Positions 10,213 through 20,247 of a DNA stretch of 64,000 nucleotides are shown piece after piece. A program made the position numbers and the translations under genes. Origin of the DNA: Prochlorococcus sp. AG-418-G18 (GTDB lineage: Bacteria; Cyanobacteriota; Cyanobacteriia; PCC-6307; Cyanobiaceae); assembly GCA_003214215.1 (NCBI GenBank), contig QCLX01000003.1, positions 1 to 64,000 on the forward strand. The letters are read 5' to 3'. Numbering within the stretch: position 1 is the stretch's first letter; every line of letters starts with the position of its first letter. Below the pieces are notes generated by a model. It was not told where the DNA came from. It worked only from the letters and a program-made list of their open reading frames with translations, and did not search any database.

Positions 10213-10491
10213 CTATTGACTAAATCCAATAAATGAAAGTGCCCAGTCAGGTAAATTTAAGTAATTCAATATTGATGCATCAAATTCATGAACTTTTGGA
10301 AAAGACTTATCTAATGCCCACCATAGTAGGAAAGGTAAATTAAATAAAATTTGTAACTGCCATTTATAAGTTAAAACGCTCCAAATTTTTATTAACTTAG
10401 TTTTGAGTGAATCATCTAGCTCTTCCCAATTTTTTGAGATTAAACTCAATAGATTTTTGGATTCTGTATTGAATGAATCTGGTGTATTCAT
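10213..10491 (-). CDS. Conserved hypothetical protein
   Basis: Intact ORF with cyanobacterial composition, in a tight minus-strand gene run. Confidence 0.6.
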   Translation of the reverse strand: MNTPDSFNTESKNLLSLISKNWEELDDSLKTKLIKIWSVLTYKWQLQILFNLPFLLWWALDKSFPKVHEFDASILNYLNLPDWALSFIGFSQ

Positions 10492-10537
10492 TTTGTTTTT
10501 ATTTATTTATAACCCATAAACATTTATTTCGAGAGTT

Positions 10538-10879
10538 TTAACCTGGTGGCCAATTCATTTTTCTTCCAGATAAAAAATGAATATGCAAATGAAAAACTGT
10601 TTGTCCCGATTCTGCTCCAGTATTAATTACTGTTCTCCAATTAGTTAAATTTTTTGACTTAGCTATTTTGCTACCTACAAATAGTAAATGCCCTAATAAA
10701 TTTGAATCTTCTTGGATACACTCTAATAAACTTATGATTGGCTTTTTTGGAACAACTAAAAAATGAACTGGCGCTTGCGCTTGAATATCATTAAATGCAA
10801 TACATAAATCATCCTCATGAAGCATATCGCAGGGTATTTCTTTATTAATTATTTTTTGAAATATTGTAGTTTCAGTCAT
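10538..10879 (-). CDS. HIT family protein
   Basis: IFQKIINKEIPCDMLHEDDLCIAFNDIQAQAPVHFLVVPKKPI ... VFHLHIHFLSGRKMNWPPG (HxHxH). Confidence 0.93.
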   Translation of the reverse strand: MTETTIFQKIINKEIPCDMLHEDDLCIAFNDIQAQAPVHFLVVPKKPIISLLECIQEDSNLLGHLLFVGSKIAKSKNLTNWRTVINTGAESGQTVFHLHIHFLSGRKMNWPPG

Positions 10880-10883
10880 TAAA

Positions 10884-11489
10884 TTAACTAATAGAAATAA
10901 CGTCTTTTTCGTTAAACCCTTCTTTTCTAAGTTCTTTGTTTAAATCATCTTTTGACGTAACTCTATCAACAAATAATATTCCATTTAAATGATCCATTTC
11001 GTGTTGAATACACCTTGCTAGTAATCCATCTGCTTTCATTTTACGTGGTCTCCCCATTTCATCTCTAAATTTTAATTTTATAGTTGATGGTCTAACTACA
11101 TTCAAATAGACACCAGGTATACTCAAGCAGCCTTCTTCGTATGAATTAAGGGTTGTTCCATAGTCTGTTATTTCTGGATTGATTAATATTAAAGGCTCTG
11201 CTGCTGAATCTTCAAAATTTACATCTATGACAAGAAGCTCTTTGTTAATGCCAATTTGAGGCGCAGCAAGTCCAATTCCTTTAGCAGCATACATGCTTTG
11301 AAGCATTTCTTTAGCAAGTTTTCTAATTGATTGATCTACCTTGGTTATTCTTTTCGAATTTTGTCTTAATACATCATCGCCAAGTTTATAAATGTCTAGA
11401 GATGGCTTACCAGTTTGTTCTTTTGCAATTTTTTCTGCGTTTCCATTTGTTCTTGACTTTTTTGCAAGTTGTGAAAAATGGTTTGCCAC
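10884..11489 (-). CDS. def: Peptide deformylase
   Basis: GIGLAAPQIGINKE, EEGCLSIPG, QHEMDHLNGILFVDR. Confidence 0.96.
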   Translation of the reverse strand: MANHFSQLAKKSRTNGNAEKIAKEQTGKPSLDIYKLGDDVLRQNSKRITKVDQSIRKLAKEMLQSMYAAKGIGLAAPQIGINKELLVIDVNFEDSAAEPLILINPEITDYGTTLNSYEEGCLSIPGVYLNVVRPSTIKLKFRDEMGRPRKMKADGLLARCIQHEMDHLNGILFVDRVTSKDDLNKELRKEGFNEKDVISIS

Positions 11490-11565
11490 GTTATAAAAGT
11501 TTTTAGTAAAGAGTTTAGCTATAAAAATACTAGCACTTTAATTTACTTTCTTTATAGTTTTTTAA

Positions 11566-13491
11566 ATGGGTAATGACGATAAGTTAAAAGTTAGGCAAAA
11601 TTTCCCGAAAAAGAGGGCTTTTAAGGAATTATCCATTATTAGGGATACTATTTTTTGGATTGATGTTTTTGATGAAGGTCAAAATGAAAATGCCATTTTT
11701 GCAAGGCCATTTAATGTCAAAGATGCATTGCCTCAAAAATTAACTAGTAAAAAATATAAAATTAAAAATAATTTTCACGGATATGGTGGTAAATCTTATA
11801 AGTGTATAGATTTTAAAAATAATTTTTATTTGATATGGATTGACCAGTTGACAAAGGCAGTATGGTTTCAAATTTTTAAAGAGGCAGCATCAAATGATAG
11901 AGGCCAAAATAAGTATCTTGATTCAGTTCAAGAACCTAGACAACTATCTAAATCAATTGAGGGAAATTTCGATTCTTCATTTGTTATTTCTGAAAATAAT
12001 GTTTTGTATGGTATCTGCGAAATAGATAATATAGATTATTTATTTTCCTTAAACCTAAAAAAAATTAAACAAGATATTCATCGAATAAAAAAATTTAATA
12101 ATTTCGCTGGAAATTTATCTTCTAATACTTCTGCTAGCTTACTTTCTTGGATCGAGTGGGGTTCTCCATATATGCCCTGGGAAAAAAATGAGCTTTTTTT
12201 TGCTCAAATTGATTTTGATGGAGAGATAAAAAAAATAAAAAAATTCTCAAACAAGTTGGTTAATACCAACAAAAACGTTTCTTTTTTTCAACCTCATTGG
12301 ATAAGCGAAAAAATTTTAGTATGTTCTGAAGATAGTTCTGGATGGTGGAACTTATTATTTCTAGATGTAAGTAAAATTGAGAATGTTTTTATTGAGAAAA
12401 GACTAGAGAGAAATTTGATTGAATATGGTGCACCGCAATGGGTCTCTGGCATAACATTTTTTTCGGGAACCATCAAAAATTTATTTTGTTTAGCAAAAAA
12501 AGAAAATAATTTGATATTGGAACAATATAAAGATCTTGTATTTTTTAAAGAATTTTCTACTCCTTTTACTGCAGTAAGTGATTTTAGTGTTTTTGAGAAT
12601 AAAGTAGTTTTGAAAGGTTATGGATCTGATTTTTTTGGAAATTTACTTGAAATTGATTGTAAAGAGGAAGTCTTATCAAATGTTTTTGAGCAAATAAATG
12701 CTGAACATATAAAAGATTGTTCAAAACCTGAATCTTTTTGGTTTAAAGGTTTTGAAGATAAATCTACTCATTCTTTTCTATATAGGCCTCTTTTTGAAAA
12801 ATTTAGAAAACCACCGCTTTTTGTTAGAGCTCATAGTGGACCAACTTCATTTTTTGATGGCTCTTATAATGCTGAAGTTCAATATTGGACTTCCAAAGGA
12901 TTTTTTGTTGCTGAAGTAAATTATGGAGGATCATCTGGTTTTGGGAAAGTATATAGAGAGAGGTTGAACTACAAGTGGGGCATTGTTGATTCTTATGATT
13001 GCAAAGCACTAGTGCTTGAATTAATCAAATTAGATCTAGTTGATAGTGAAAAAGTATTAATTTTTGGTAGTAGTGCTGGCGGACTCACCGCTCTGAATTG
13101 TCTATCATATGGATCTATTTTCACAGCTGCAATTTGTAAATATCCCGTTCTAGATTTGAAGGATATGCATTTCAATACGCATAGGTTTGAAAAAGATTAT
13201 TTAAATTCTTTGGTAGGAAATTATGAAAAAAATCATGATGATTATATAAATAGATCCCCAATAAATCACATTAAAAAAATAAAAAAACCTATCTTATTGT
13301 TTCATGGAAAAAAAGATACAGTTATTTCGTATAAACAAACTTTAAAAATTAAAGAAATTTTGATTCAGAATAATAAATATTCAGAAGTTATCTTTTTTGA
13401 CAATGAAGGGCATGGGTTTAAAAATATTGAAAATAGAGAAGTAGTAATGCAAAAATCTCAGGAATTTTTAAAAAATGCGTTGAATATTTAA
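11566..13491 (+). CDS. Prolyl oligopeptidase-family (S9) serine peptidase
   Basis: C-terminal alpha/beta hydrolase: NYGGSSGFGKVYRERLNYKWGIVD, GSSAGGLTALNCLSYG, LLFHGKKDTVISYKQT, EGHGFK. Confidence 0.85.
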   Translation: MGNDDKLKVRQNFPKKRAFKELSIIRDTIFWIDVFDEGQNENAIFARPFNVKDALPQKLTSKKYKIKNNFHGYGGKSYKCIDFKNNFYLIWIDQLTKAVWFQIFKEAASNDRGQNKYLDSVQEPRQLSKSIEGNFDSSFVISENNVLYGICEIDNIDYLFSLNLKKIKQDIHRIKKFNNFAGNLSSNTSASLLSWIEWGSPYMPWEKNELFFAQIDFDGEIKKIKKFSNKLVNTNKNVSFFQPHWISEKILVCSEDSSGWWNLLFLDVSKIENVFIEKRLERNLIEYGAPQWVSGITFFSGTIKNLFCLAKKENNLILEQYKDLVFFKEFSTPFTAVSDFSVFENKVVLKGYGSDFFGNLLEIDCKEEVLSNVFEQINAEHIKDCSKPESFWFKGFEDKSTHSFLYRPLFEKFRKPPLFVRAHSGPTSFFDGSYNAEVQYWTSKGFFVAEVNYGGSSGFGKVYRERLNYKWGIVDSYDCKALVLELIKLDLVDSEKVLIFGSSAGGLTALNCLSYGSIFTAAICKYPVLDLKDMHFNTHRFEKDYLNSLVGNYEKNHDDYINRSPINHIKKIKKPILLFHGKKDTVISYKQTLKIKEILIQNNKYSEVIFFDNEGHGFKNIENREVVMQKSQEFLKNALNI

Positions 13492-14741
13492 GAATTTATT
13501 TTTAGAAAATTAATAGTGTCTTTTAATTTTTCTATAAATACATCAATTTCTTCCTTATTGGTTGTGAAATTCATGCTTATTCTAGCCGTTGATTTAATTC
13601 CAATGTATCTGTGAAGAGGTTGACAGCAATGATGCCCACTTCTGATGCAAATTCCTTTTGAATCAAGAATTTCAGCAATATCGTTTGAATGTATATTTTT
13701 TACATAAAAGGTGGCGAGTGATGCTCTTTCTGGATCTATCTTAGGTGACGGACCTATAATTTCAACATTCTCTATTTGATTTAATTTTTCAAATAAATAT
13801 TTAGTAATAGTTTTTTCATATTCATGAATTTCATTCAATCCAATATTGTTTATATAATTAATTGCTTCTGCAAGACCTATTGCTTCTGCAATGGCTGGCG
13901 TTCCAGCTTCAAATTTATGTGGTAGCTCCGCCCACGTACTTGTCTCTTCAAAAACATCTTGAATCATTTCACCACCTCCAAAGAGAGGAGGAATTTTTTC
14001 TAGGATTTCTTTTCTTGACCAGAGGAAACCAATACCTGTTGGACCGCAAAGTTTATGTCCTGATCCAGCTAAAAAATCTATATCAAGTTCATTTACATCA
14101 AGTTTTTGATGCGCCAAACTTTGACATGCATCTATTAATACCAAAGAACCTTTTTGTTTAGCTAATTTAGTTATCTCTTTGATTGGATTACAGCAACCTA
14201 GCGTATTACTAATATGCACTAGGCTAACAAGCTTAGTTCTAGATGTTAGTTTTGATTTGAAATCGTCTATATCTAATTTCCCATTTTTATCTATACCTAT
14301 AAATTTTAATTTACATTTATTTTTTGCCGCAACCATTTGCCATGGAACAATATTGCTATGATGCTCCATTATTGATAGGAGAATTTCATCGTTTTCTTTT
14401 AATGAAGATTCACCCCATGATCTAGCAGCTAAATTGATCGCTTCGGTAGCATTTCTTGTGAAAATAATTTCTTTTGTTGAATTCGCTTTTATATATTTAC
14501 TAATTAAATATCTTGCATTTTCAAATTCTTCTGTTGCTTTCGCACTTAATTGATGTGCTCCTCTATGTACATTCGCATTAAAGTTTCTATAATATTCATC
14601 AATTTTTTTTAAAACTTGTATTGGTTTTTGAGTGGTTGCAGCATGGTCTAAATAAATAATTTGCTCATTACTTTTTAAGTTCTTATTTAAAAGAGGAAAG
14701 TCTTTCTTAGTTATTTCAGGAAAATTTTGAATCGTTTCCAT
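13488..14741 (-). CDS. sufS: Cysteine desulfurase SufS
   Basis: IYLDHAATTQKPIQVL, GSGHKLCGPTGIGFLW, RSGHHCCQPLHRY; suf operon context. Confidence 0.95.
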   Translation of the reverse strand: METIQNFPEITKKDFPLLNKNLKSNEQIIYLDHAATTQKPIQVLKKIDEYYRNFNANVHRGAHQLSAKATEEFENARYLISKYIKANSTKEIIFTRNATEAINLAARSWGESSLKENDEILLSIMEHHSNIVPWQMVAAKNKCKLKFIGIDKNGKLDIDDFKSKLTSRTKLVSLVHISNTLGCCNPIKEITKLAKQKGSLVLIDACQSLAHQKLDVNELDIDFLAGSGHKLCGPTGIGFLWSRKEILEKIPPLFGGGEMIQDVFEETSTWAELPHKFEAGTPAIAEAIGLAEAINYINNIGLNEIHEYEKTITKYLFEKLNQIENVEIIGPSPKIDPERASLATFYVKNIHSNDIAEILDSKGICIRSGHHCCQPLHRYIGIKSTARISMNFTTNKEEIDVFIEKLKDTINFLKINS

Positions 14742-15958
14742 TAAGTCTCATTTAAAAGTTTATCAAGCAAATCCCATCTATCTTTTGAAACGGGAATAAA
14801 TGAAATTATTTCTTGAAAGTAAGAACTTAATTGTAGTTTACTTGCTTCTGTTAATGTGATCCCTCTTGTGCGCATATAAAAAAGTTCTTCTTCATTTAGT
14901 TGCGAAATTGTAGCTCCATGTTTGCATTTGACATCATCAGCAATTATTTCTAATTGAGGTTTGGTATCTATTTGCGCGAGATTTGATAAAAGTAAATTTC
15001 TGCTTAATTGAGAAGCATCAGTTTTCTGGGCAATTTTAGGAACTATTATTGAACCTTCAAATATTGCATGTGATTTATCGTCAGCAAGTGATTTATTGAT
15101 TTGATCTAGAAATCCATTTGGCCCATGAAAGTTTATTTTTGTAAAAGTAGAAATTTGTTCATCTTTTTTTGTTATTTGCATACCTTTGATATTGGTTTTA
15201 GCATTTCCTTCAGATTGTTTAATACGAATTTCAAATCTTGCATAATTAAATTTGAAATGTAATGATCCTAAATTGTATTCGCTATTTTTTTGTTGTATTA
15301 CATTGAGAGAATTCAACAGATTTGATTTGTTTTCACCGTAAGAAACAACACCATGGTTTACGGAACTATTTTCTTCTAAACAAAAAAACGTTGATTGAGA
15401 TAATGAAGAGTTGTCTTTACCAAGATTTACTTGTAATAAATCAATATCACAATTCTTTTCTAGAAATATTATGAGGGTTTTTACGTTTAAAGAATTACTT
15501 GATGCGTGACTAAAGATTTCAATAGGAGGGATTTCTGATCCACTTATTTTTAATCCCAAGATATTCTTTTTACAGTTTAAAGAAAGATTTAGTAAGTCAC
15601 TCCAATTTTCGTTTCGATCAAAACAAGATATCTGTTCTTTAATATATTTAACTAATTTATCCTCACTTAGTTGCTTTATTGAATAATTTTCTTCTATTAA
15701 ATTAATTTGGCAATTATCACCAATTACTAGCCTAATATTACTTTGAGAACTGTTCGGAAAAGGTGTATCAAATTTTGGATCTTTTTCATTAACCGAGTAG
15801 TCTAAGAAGTTTGAAAATTTTGACTTATTTGAAAGTCTCCATTGTTCACTTTTAGGATTAGGAAGGGGACTTGATTGTAATTTATCTAGACAGATTTTTT
15901 GTATTTCTGTTTGATTATCAATCGATTTATTGGTTTTTATTTTTTCAATAATTTTCAT
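14741..15958 (-). CDS. sufD: Fe-S assembly protein SufD
   Basis: IADDVKCKHGATISQLNEEELFYMRTRGI; operon context. Confidence 0.93.
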   Translation of the reverse strand: MKIIEKIKTNKSIDNQTEIQKICLDKLQSSPLPNPKSEQWRLSNKSKFSNFLDYSVNEKDPKFDTPFPNSSQSNIRLVIGDNCQINLIEENYSIKQLSEDKLVKYIKEQISCFDRNENWSDLLNLSLNCKKNILGLKISGSEIPPIEIFSHASSNSLNVKTLIIFLEKNCDIDLLQVNLGKDNSSLSQSTFFCLEENSSVNHGVVSYGENKSNLLNSLNVIQQKNSEYNLGSLHFKFNYARFEIRIKQSEGNAKTNIKGMQITKKDEQISTFTKINFHGPNGFLDQINKSLADDKSHAIFEGSIIVPKIAQKTDASQLSRNLLLSNLAQIDTKPQLEIIADDVKCKHGATISQLNEEELFYMRTRGITLTEASKLQLSSYFQEIISFIPVSKDRWDLLDKLLNET

Positions 15959-15962
15959 TTAT

Positions 15963-16748
15963 TTAGGTTTCTTTTATAAAGTTATCAGTCCATTCATACC
16001 CTTTTTTCTCAAGCTCTAGAGCAAGATCACTCTCACCAGTTTTGATGATTTGTCCATCTGACATAACATGGACATAATTTGGTTCAATTTCATCTAATAA
16101 TCTTTGGTAGTGGGTAATTAGTATAATTCCAGTTTGTGCATTAGATATTTTTTTAATTCCTGCTGCCACTATTCTTAGTGCATCAATATCGAGACCAGAA
16201 TCGGTCTCATCTAATATGGCTATCTTGGGCTCAAGTAAAGCCATTTGCAGAATTTCATTTCTTTTTTTTTCACCTCCAGAAAATCCTTGATTTACACTCC
16301 TTGAGAGGAATGCATGATCCATTTTTACAATTTCTAACTTTTCTTTAACTAATTCTTCAAAATCAAAAGTATCTAATTCTTCTTTGTTGAGGAATTTCCT
16401 TCTAGCATTAGTTGAGACTCTAAGAAACTCAAGATTACTTACACCTGGAATCTCAATTGGATATTGAAAACCAAGAAAAATTCCTAATTGAGCTCTCTCT
16501 TCAGGTTCTAGAGAGTTAATGTTTTCACCTAAAAATTTTATGTCGCCATTTGTAATATTATACGAGGGATGTCCTGCAATTATTTTCGAAAGAGTACTTT
16601 TGCCACATCCATTTCTTCCCATAATGGCATGGATTTCTCCAGGATAGACAGTAAGTGAAACTCCTTTTAAAATTGGAAGATTATCAGTAGATGCAGAGAG
16701 ATTTTTAACTTCTAAAATTGGATCTGATTCTTTCATTTTACTTTGCAT
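15963..16748 (-). CDS. sufC: Fe-S assembly ATPase SufC
   Basis: [58 protein letters not shown]. Confidence 0.97.
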   Translation of the reverse strand: MQSKMKESDPILEVKNLSASTDNLPILKGVSLTVYPGEIHAIMGRNGCGKSTLSKIIAGHPSYNITNGDIKFLGENINSLEPEERAQLGIFLGFQYPIEIPGVSNLEFLRVSTNARRKFLNKEELDTFDFEELVKEKLEIVKMDHAFLSRSVNQGFSGGEKKRNEILQMALLEPKIAILDETDSGLDIDALRIVAAGIKKISNAQTGIILITHYQRLLDEIEPNYVHVMSDGQIIKTGESDLALELEKKGYEWTDNFIKET

Positions 16749-16769
16749 TTCAGTTTAGAAATTGATTCA

Positions 16770-18221
16770 TTAACCTACTGATCCCTCTAGCTTAAGTGCC
16801 AGTAACTTATCTGCTTCAGCAGCAAATTCCATAGGTAATTGATTAAATACATCTCTGCAAAAACCGCTGACCATCATAGATACTGCCTCCTCAAATTCTA
16901 TACCTCTGCTTTGGAGATAAAAAAGTTGATCTTCTGAGATTCTACATGTGCTTGCTTCATGCTCAATTTCAGAATTGGGTTGTTGAGATTTGATGTAAGG
17001 GAATGTATTTGCAGAAGCTTGATCACCAATTAACATTGAATCACATTGACTGTAATTTCTTGATCCTTTAGCTTTTGTCCCCATTTTGACAAGACCTCTA
17101 TAGCTATTTATTGACTTTCCTGCACTAATACCTTTACTAACAATAGTTGATTTTGTCTTAGGACCAATATGGATCATTTTTGTGCCGGTATCGGCTTTCT
17201 GAAGATTATTGGTGAGTGCCACTGAATAAAATTCTCCTACAGATTCTTCTCCTAAAAGAAGACAGCTTGGATATTTCCATGTAATTGCAGACCCTGTTTC
17301 AACTTGAGACCAGCTAATTTTACTTCTCTTACCTAAACATTTTCCTCTCTTGGTGACAAAATTAAAAATTCCGCCAATACCTTCTTCATCACCAGCATAC
17401 CAATTTTGCACTGTTGAATATTTAATTGAGGCGTCGTCTAGCGCTATAAGCTCTACAACTGCTGCATGAAGGGTATTTGTATCAAACATTGGAGCTGTAC
17501 AACCTTCTAGATAACTTACAGAACTTGATTCTTCAGCAATGATTAGTGTTCTTTCGAATTGTCCTGAATCTCCACTATTAATTCTGAAGTAGGAAGATAG
17601 ATCCATAGGGCAGGTAACACCTTTTGGGATATAAACAAAAGAACCATCACTAAAAACAGCAGAATTTAGTGCTGCAAAATAATTATCACTAGCTGGAACT
17701 ACTGTACCTAAATATTTTTCAATTAAATCCGAGTGATTTTTTACTGCTTCACTAATTGAGCAAAATATAACTCCATGTTCAGCAAGTTCTTCTCTAAAAG
17801 TTGTGGCTATAGAAACACTATCAAAGACAGCATCTACTGCTACGTTTGTGAGTTTTTTTTGCTCCGTAAGGGGTATCCCCAATTTGTCAAAAGTTTCAAG
17901 AAGTTTTGGATCAACTTCATCCAAACTAGAAATTTTCTCTTTTTGTTTGGGAGCAGAATAGTAAATTATATCTTGATAATCAATTTGTTTGTATCCCAAT
18001 CCTGCCCAATCAGGTTCATCCATAGTTTGCCATTTCTTAAAAGCTTTTAATCTAAAATCAAGGAGGTATTCTGGCTCTTCTTTTTTTTCTGAAATAAGTC
18101 GAATAATATCTTCATTTAATCCCTTCGCAATTTTTTCAGTTTCAATATCTGTAACGAAGCCATATTTGTATGGCTCTTTTACTACATCTTTAACTAAATT
18201 TTCGTTAACCATGTTACCCAA
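16770..18221 (-). CDS. sufB: Fe-S assembly protein SufB
   Basis: [65 protein letters not shown]. Confidence 0.97.
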   Translation of the reverse strand: MGNMVNENLVKDVVKEPYKYGFVTDIETEKIAKGLNEDIIRLISEKKEEPEYLLDFRLKAFKKWQTMDEPDWAGLGYKQIDYQDIIYYSAPKQKEKISSLDEVDPKLLETFDKLGIPLTEQKKLTNVAVDAVFDSVSIATTFREELAEHGVIFCSISEAVKNHSDLIEKYLGTVVPASDNYFAALNSAVFSDGSFVYIPKGVTCPMDLSSYFRINSGDSGQFERTLIIAEESSSVSYLEGCTAPMFDTNTLHAAVVELIALDDASIKYSTVQNWYAGDEEGIGGIFNFVTKRGKCLGKRSKISWSQVETGSAITWKYPSCLLLGEESVGEFYSVALTNNLQKADTGTKMIHIGPKTKSTIVSKGISAGKSINSYRGLVKMGTKAKGSRNYSQCDSMLIGDQASANTFPYIKSQQPNSEIEHEASTCRISEDQLFYLQSRGIEFEEAVSMMVSGFCRDVFNQLPMEFAAEADKLLALKLEGSVG

Positions 18222-18308
18222 AAATTAACCTATTATTATTAGCTTATATACTTTAACGAAAGATATCCCCAATATTGAGTTTTTTTCCTTTATTAAAACT
18301 AAAAATTA

Positions 18309-18662
18309 ATGTCTAATCATCTTGATCCCTTGTCTAACCCATTAAACATGGAAACTATTCAAGAAATTGATAATCTTGATCTACCTATAATGAAGAAACA
18401 TCATTTAAGAATTCTCGCTCATTGCCTCCAGATTTTAAAAATTATCAATGTAGATAATAGTTTTGAATATCAAAATAAAAATCCCTTGAGAGAATGGTGT
18501 GATAACCAATCCAAAAAATTTGATGATAAAAAATTTAGTGATCTTTTTTATGAGCAGTTAGAATCCACTTCGAAAAAATTAAGTACTTTTTCCAAAAAAA
18601 TAGGTAAAAGTATTGAGGATTTAGAGATAGATGATTTATTACTTTTAGTGGAACAAAGCTGA
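18309..18662 (+). CDS. Conserved hypothetical protein divergent from suf operon
   Basis: Intact ORF; 87 bp divergent intergenic region with sufB. Confidence 0.6.
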   Translation: MSNHLDPLSNPLNMETIQEIDNLDLPIMKKHHLRILAHCLQILKIINVDNSFEYQNKNPLREWCDNQSKKFDDKKFSDLFYEQLESTSKKLSTFSKKIGKSIEDLEIDDLLLLVEQS

Positions 18663-18842
18663 ATCACCTTTAAATTGATCCCGAAGAAAAAATTTATTTT
18701 TGTTGAGTCGTTAACAAATTCAGGTAATAAAATTTAAAAAAAAAGAAAATTAATTTACATTTAAAAAAGATCTAAAAATTAATTAATTGCTTTAATACCA
18801 ACTGTTTTGAAGAGAAATATCAATTTTGAGAATTTTTTAGTA

Positions 18843-18865
18843 GTCAGAGGATCCTGACGACAGGA
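18843..18865 (+). promoter_or_regulatory. Pair of overlapping, mutually exclusive short hairpins upstream of DUF4912 gene
   Basis: GTCAG(AGGATC)CTGAC at 18843-18858 and TCCTG(ACGA)CAGGA at 18852-18865, 5 bp each, sharing the central bases. Confidence 0.3.
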
Positions 18866-18931
18866 CAAAAAGACACGCAATTCCTAAAAAAAAGAAACAT
18901 ACTGATCCCAAACAAAAACGGAGAATTTAAA

Positions 18932-20032
18932 GTGGCTGATGGGATCATGAATAAAGATCAACTACTCTCACTAACCCTCAGACAATTACGTCAAGAAGCA
19001 AGTAAATTATCAGTTCCGCTATACAGTCGCAAAACAAAAGCTGTTTTAGTTGATTTAATACTCAAATATCAAGAAAAATCTACAAAAAAAACATATACTA
19101 TTGCTCCCCAGCCAAAATCTGAAGAAACTTATGAGTCCGAAGCTTTCAATAGTATTGAAGAAGTTAAAACAAATGTAGTTTTCCTACCCCGTGATCCAGA
19201 TTGGGCTTATGTTTTCTGGCAAATTTCTGATTCAGATAGAGAAAAAGCACAATCTTTGGGAGCCAATAAATTATGTTTACGATTATTTGATGCATCTGGT
19301 TTTGAAGGAAGCAACTTGAATCAAGGAACACTAAGAGAGATAGCAGTTGATAGTTACAGCACTGAGTGGTACTTGCCAATCCCACTTGCAGATAGAGACT
19401 ACAAAGTTGAATTAGGTTACAAATACGGCTTTAACTGGATGTCATTGGCATTTTCTTCCATAAGCCATGTTCCTGGCTCTCATCCTTCTGAGCAGATTCT
19501 TGATAAATTTGTACCTTTTAATTTGGATTCTACTTCTGAGTCAATCCCAGATATTTCAAATCCTGATGTTTCAGAACAAAATGGTATGCATGAAAGGTTA
19601 TACCAAGCAGCAACTAACATTTCTCTTAGAAGAAAAGTTGGTTCTGAAGAATTTATGGAAAATGTAAATTCAACAAACCTCAATGATAATCTTACAGACT
19701 CAGGAGCTGGTCAATGGTCATCAGGTTTAAATGATTCTGGAAGCGGAATTGTTAAAAATAGATCTTTTTGGCTCGTTGCTGATGCTGAATTAATTGTTTA
19801 TGGAGCTACAGAGCCTTCTGCAAAACTGACAATAGGTGGAGAAGATGTGCCTCTCGCTGCAGATGGTACTTTTAGAATTCAAGTTCCATTTAGAGATGGG
19901 ACTCAAAAATATGATATTAAAGCTGTTGATGTATCTGGTGAGCAAGAAAAAAGTATATCAATGAAATTTGATAGAACTACACCACTTGACGATACTAACG
20001 AAAAAGATAATGCTGAGACTGAATGGTTTTAA
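18932..20032 (+). CDS. DUF4912 domain protein with N-terminal Rho-N/SAP-like segment
   Basis: LTLRQLRQEASKLSVPLYSRKTKAVLVDLIL; LPRDPDWAYVFWQISDSD; GTG start. Confidence 0.8.
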   Translation: MADGIMNKDQLLSLTLRQLRQEASKLSVPLYSRKTKAVLVDLILKYQEKSTKKTYTIAPQPKSEETYESEAFNSIEEVKTNVVFLPRDPDWAYVFWQISDSDREKAQSLGANKLCLRLFDASGFEGSNLNQGTLREIAVDSYSTEWYLPIPLADRDYKVELGYKYGFNWMSLAFSSISHVPGSHPSEQILDKFVPFNLDSTSESIPDISNPDVSEQNGMHERLYQAATNISLRRKVGSEEFMENVNSTNLNDNLTDSGAGQWSSGLNDSGSGIVKNRSFWLVADAELIVYGATEPSAKLTIGGEDVPLAADGTFRIQVPFRDGTQKYDIKAVDVSGEQEKSISMKFDRTTPLDDTNEKDNAETEWF

Positions 20033-20044
20033 TAAATTAAATTA

Positions 20045-20215
20045 ATGCTGAAAAAAATTGTAGCTTTTACTCCGTTGTTTGGAGCATTAACTTTTCCACT
20101 AATAGTTCCAATTACAATTTCTAGATTTGGTTTTAACTATGGAATTCTTAGTGCATTATTAATTTCTTCATTATGGTTTATCGCTATGTTAAGAACTTCC
20201 GAAATGCCTCATTAA
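20045..20215 (+). CDS. Small membrane protein, 56 aa (not in ORF track)
   Basis: Manual translation MLKKIVAFTPLFGALTFPLIVPITISRFGFNYGILSALLISSLWFIAMLRTSEMPH*; two hydrophobic stretches. Confidence 0.6.
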   Translation: MLKKIVAFTPLFGALTFPLIVPITISRFGFNYGILSALLISSLWFIAMLRTSEMPH

Positions 20216-20247
20216 TTTAGTTAGATTTTTGGAAGTTTCTTAAAAAT

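Noticed and set aside
13862-14161. 99-aa plus-strand ORF
   Set aside because: Antisense to sufS, a well-supported gene.
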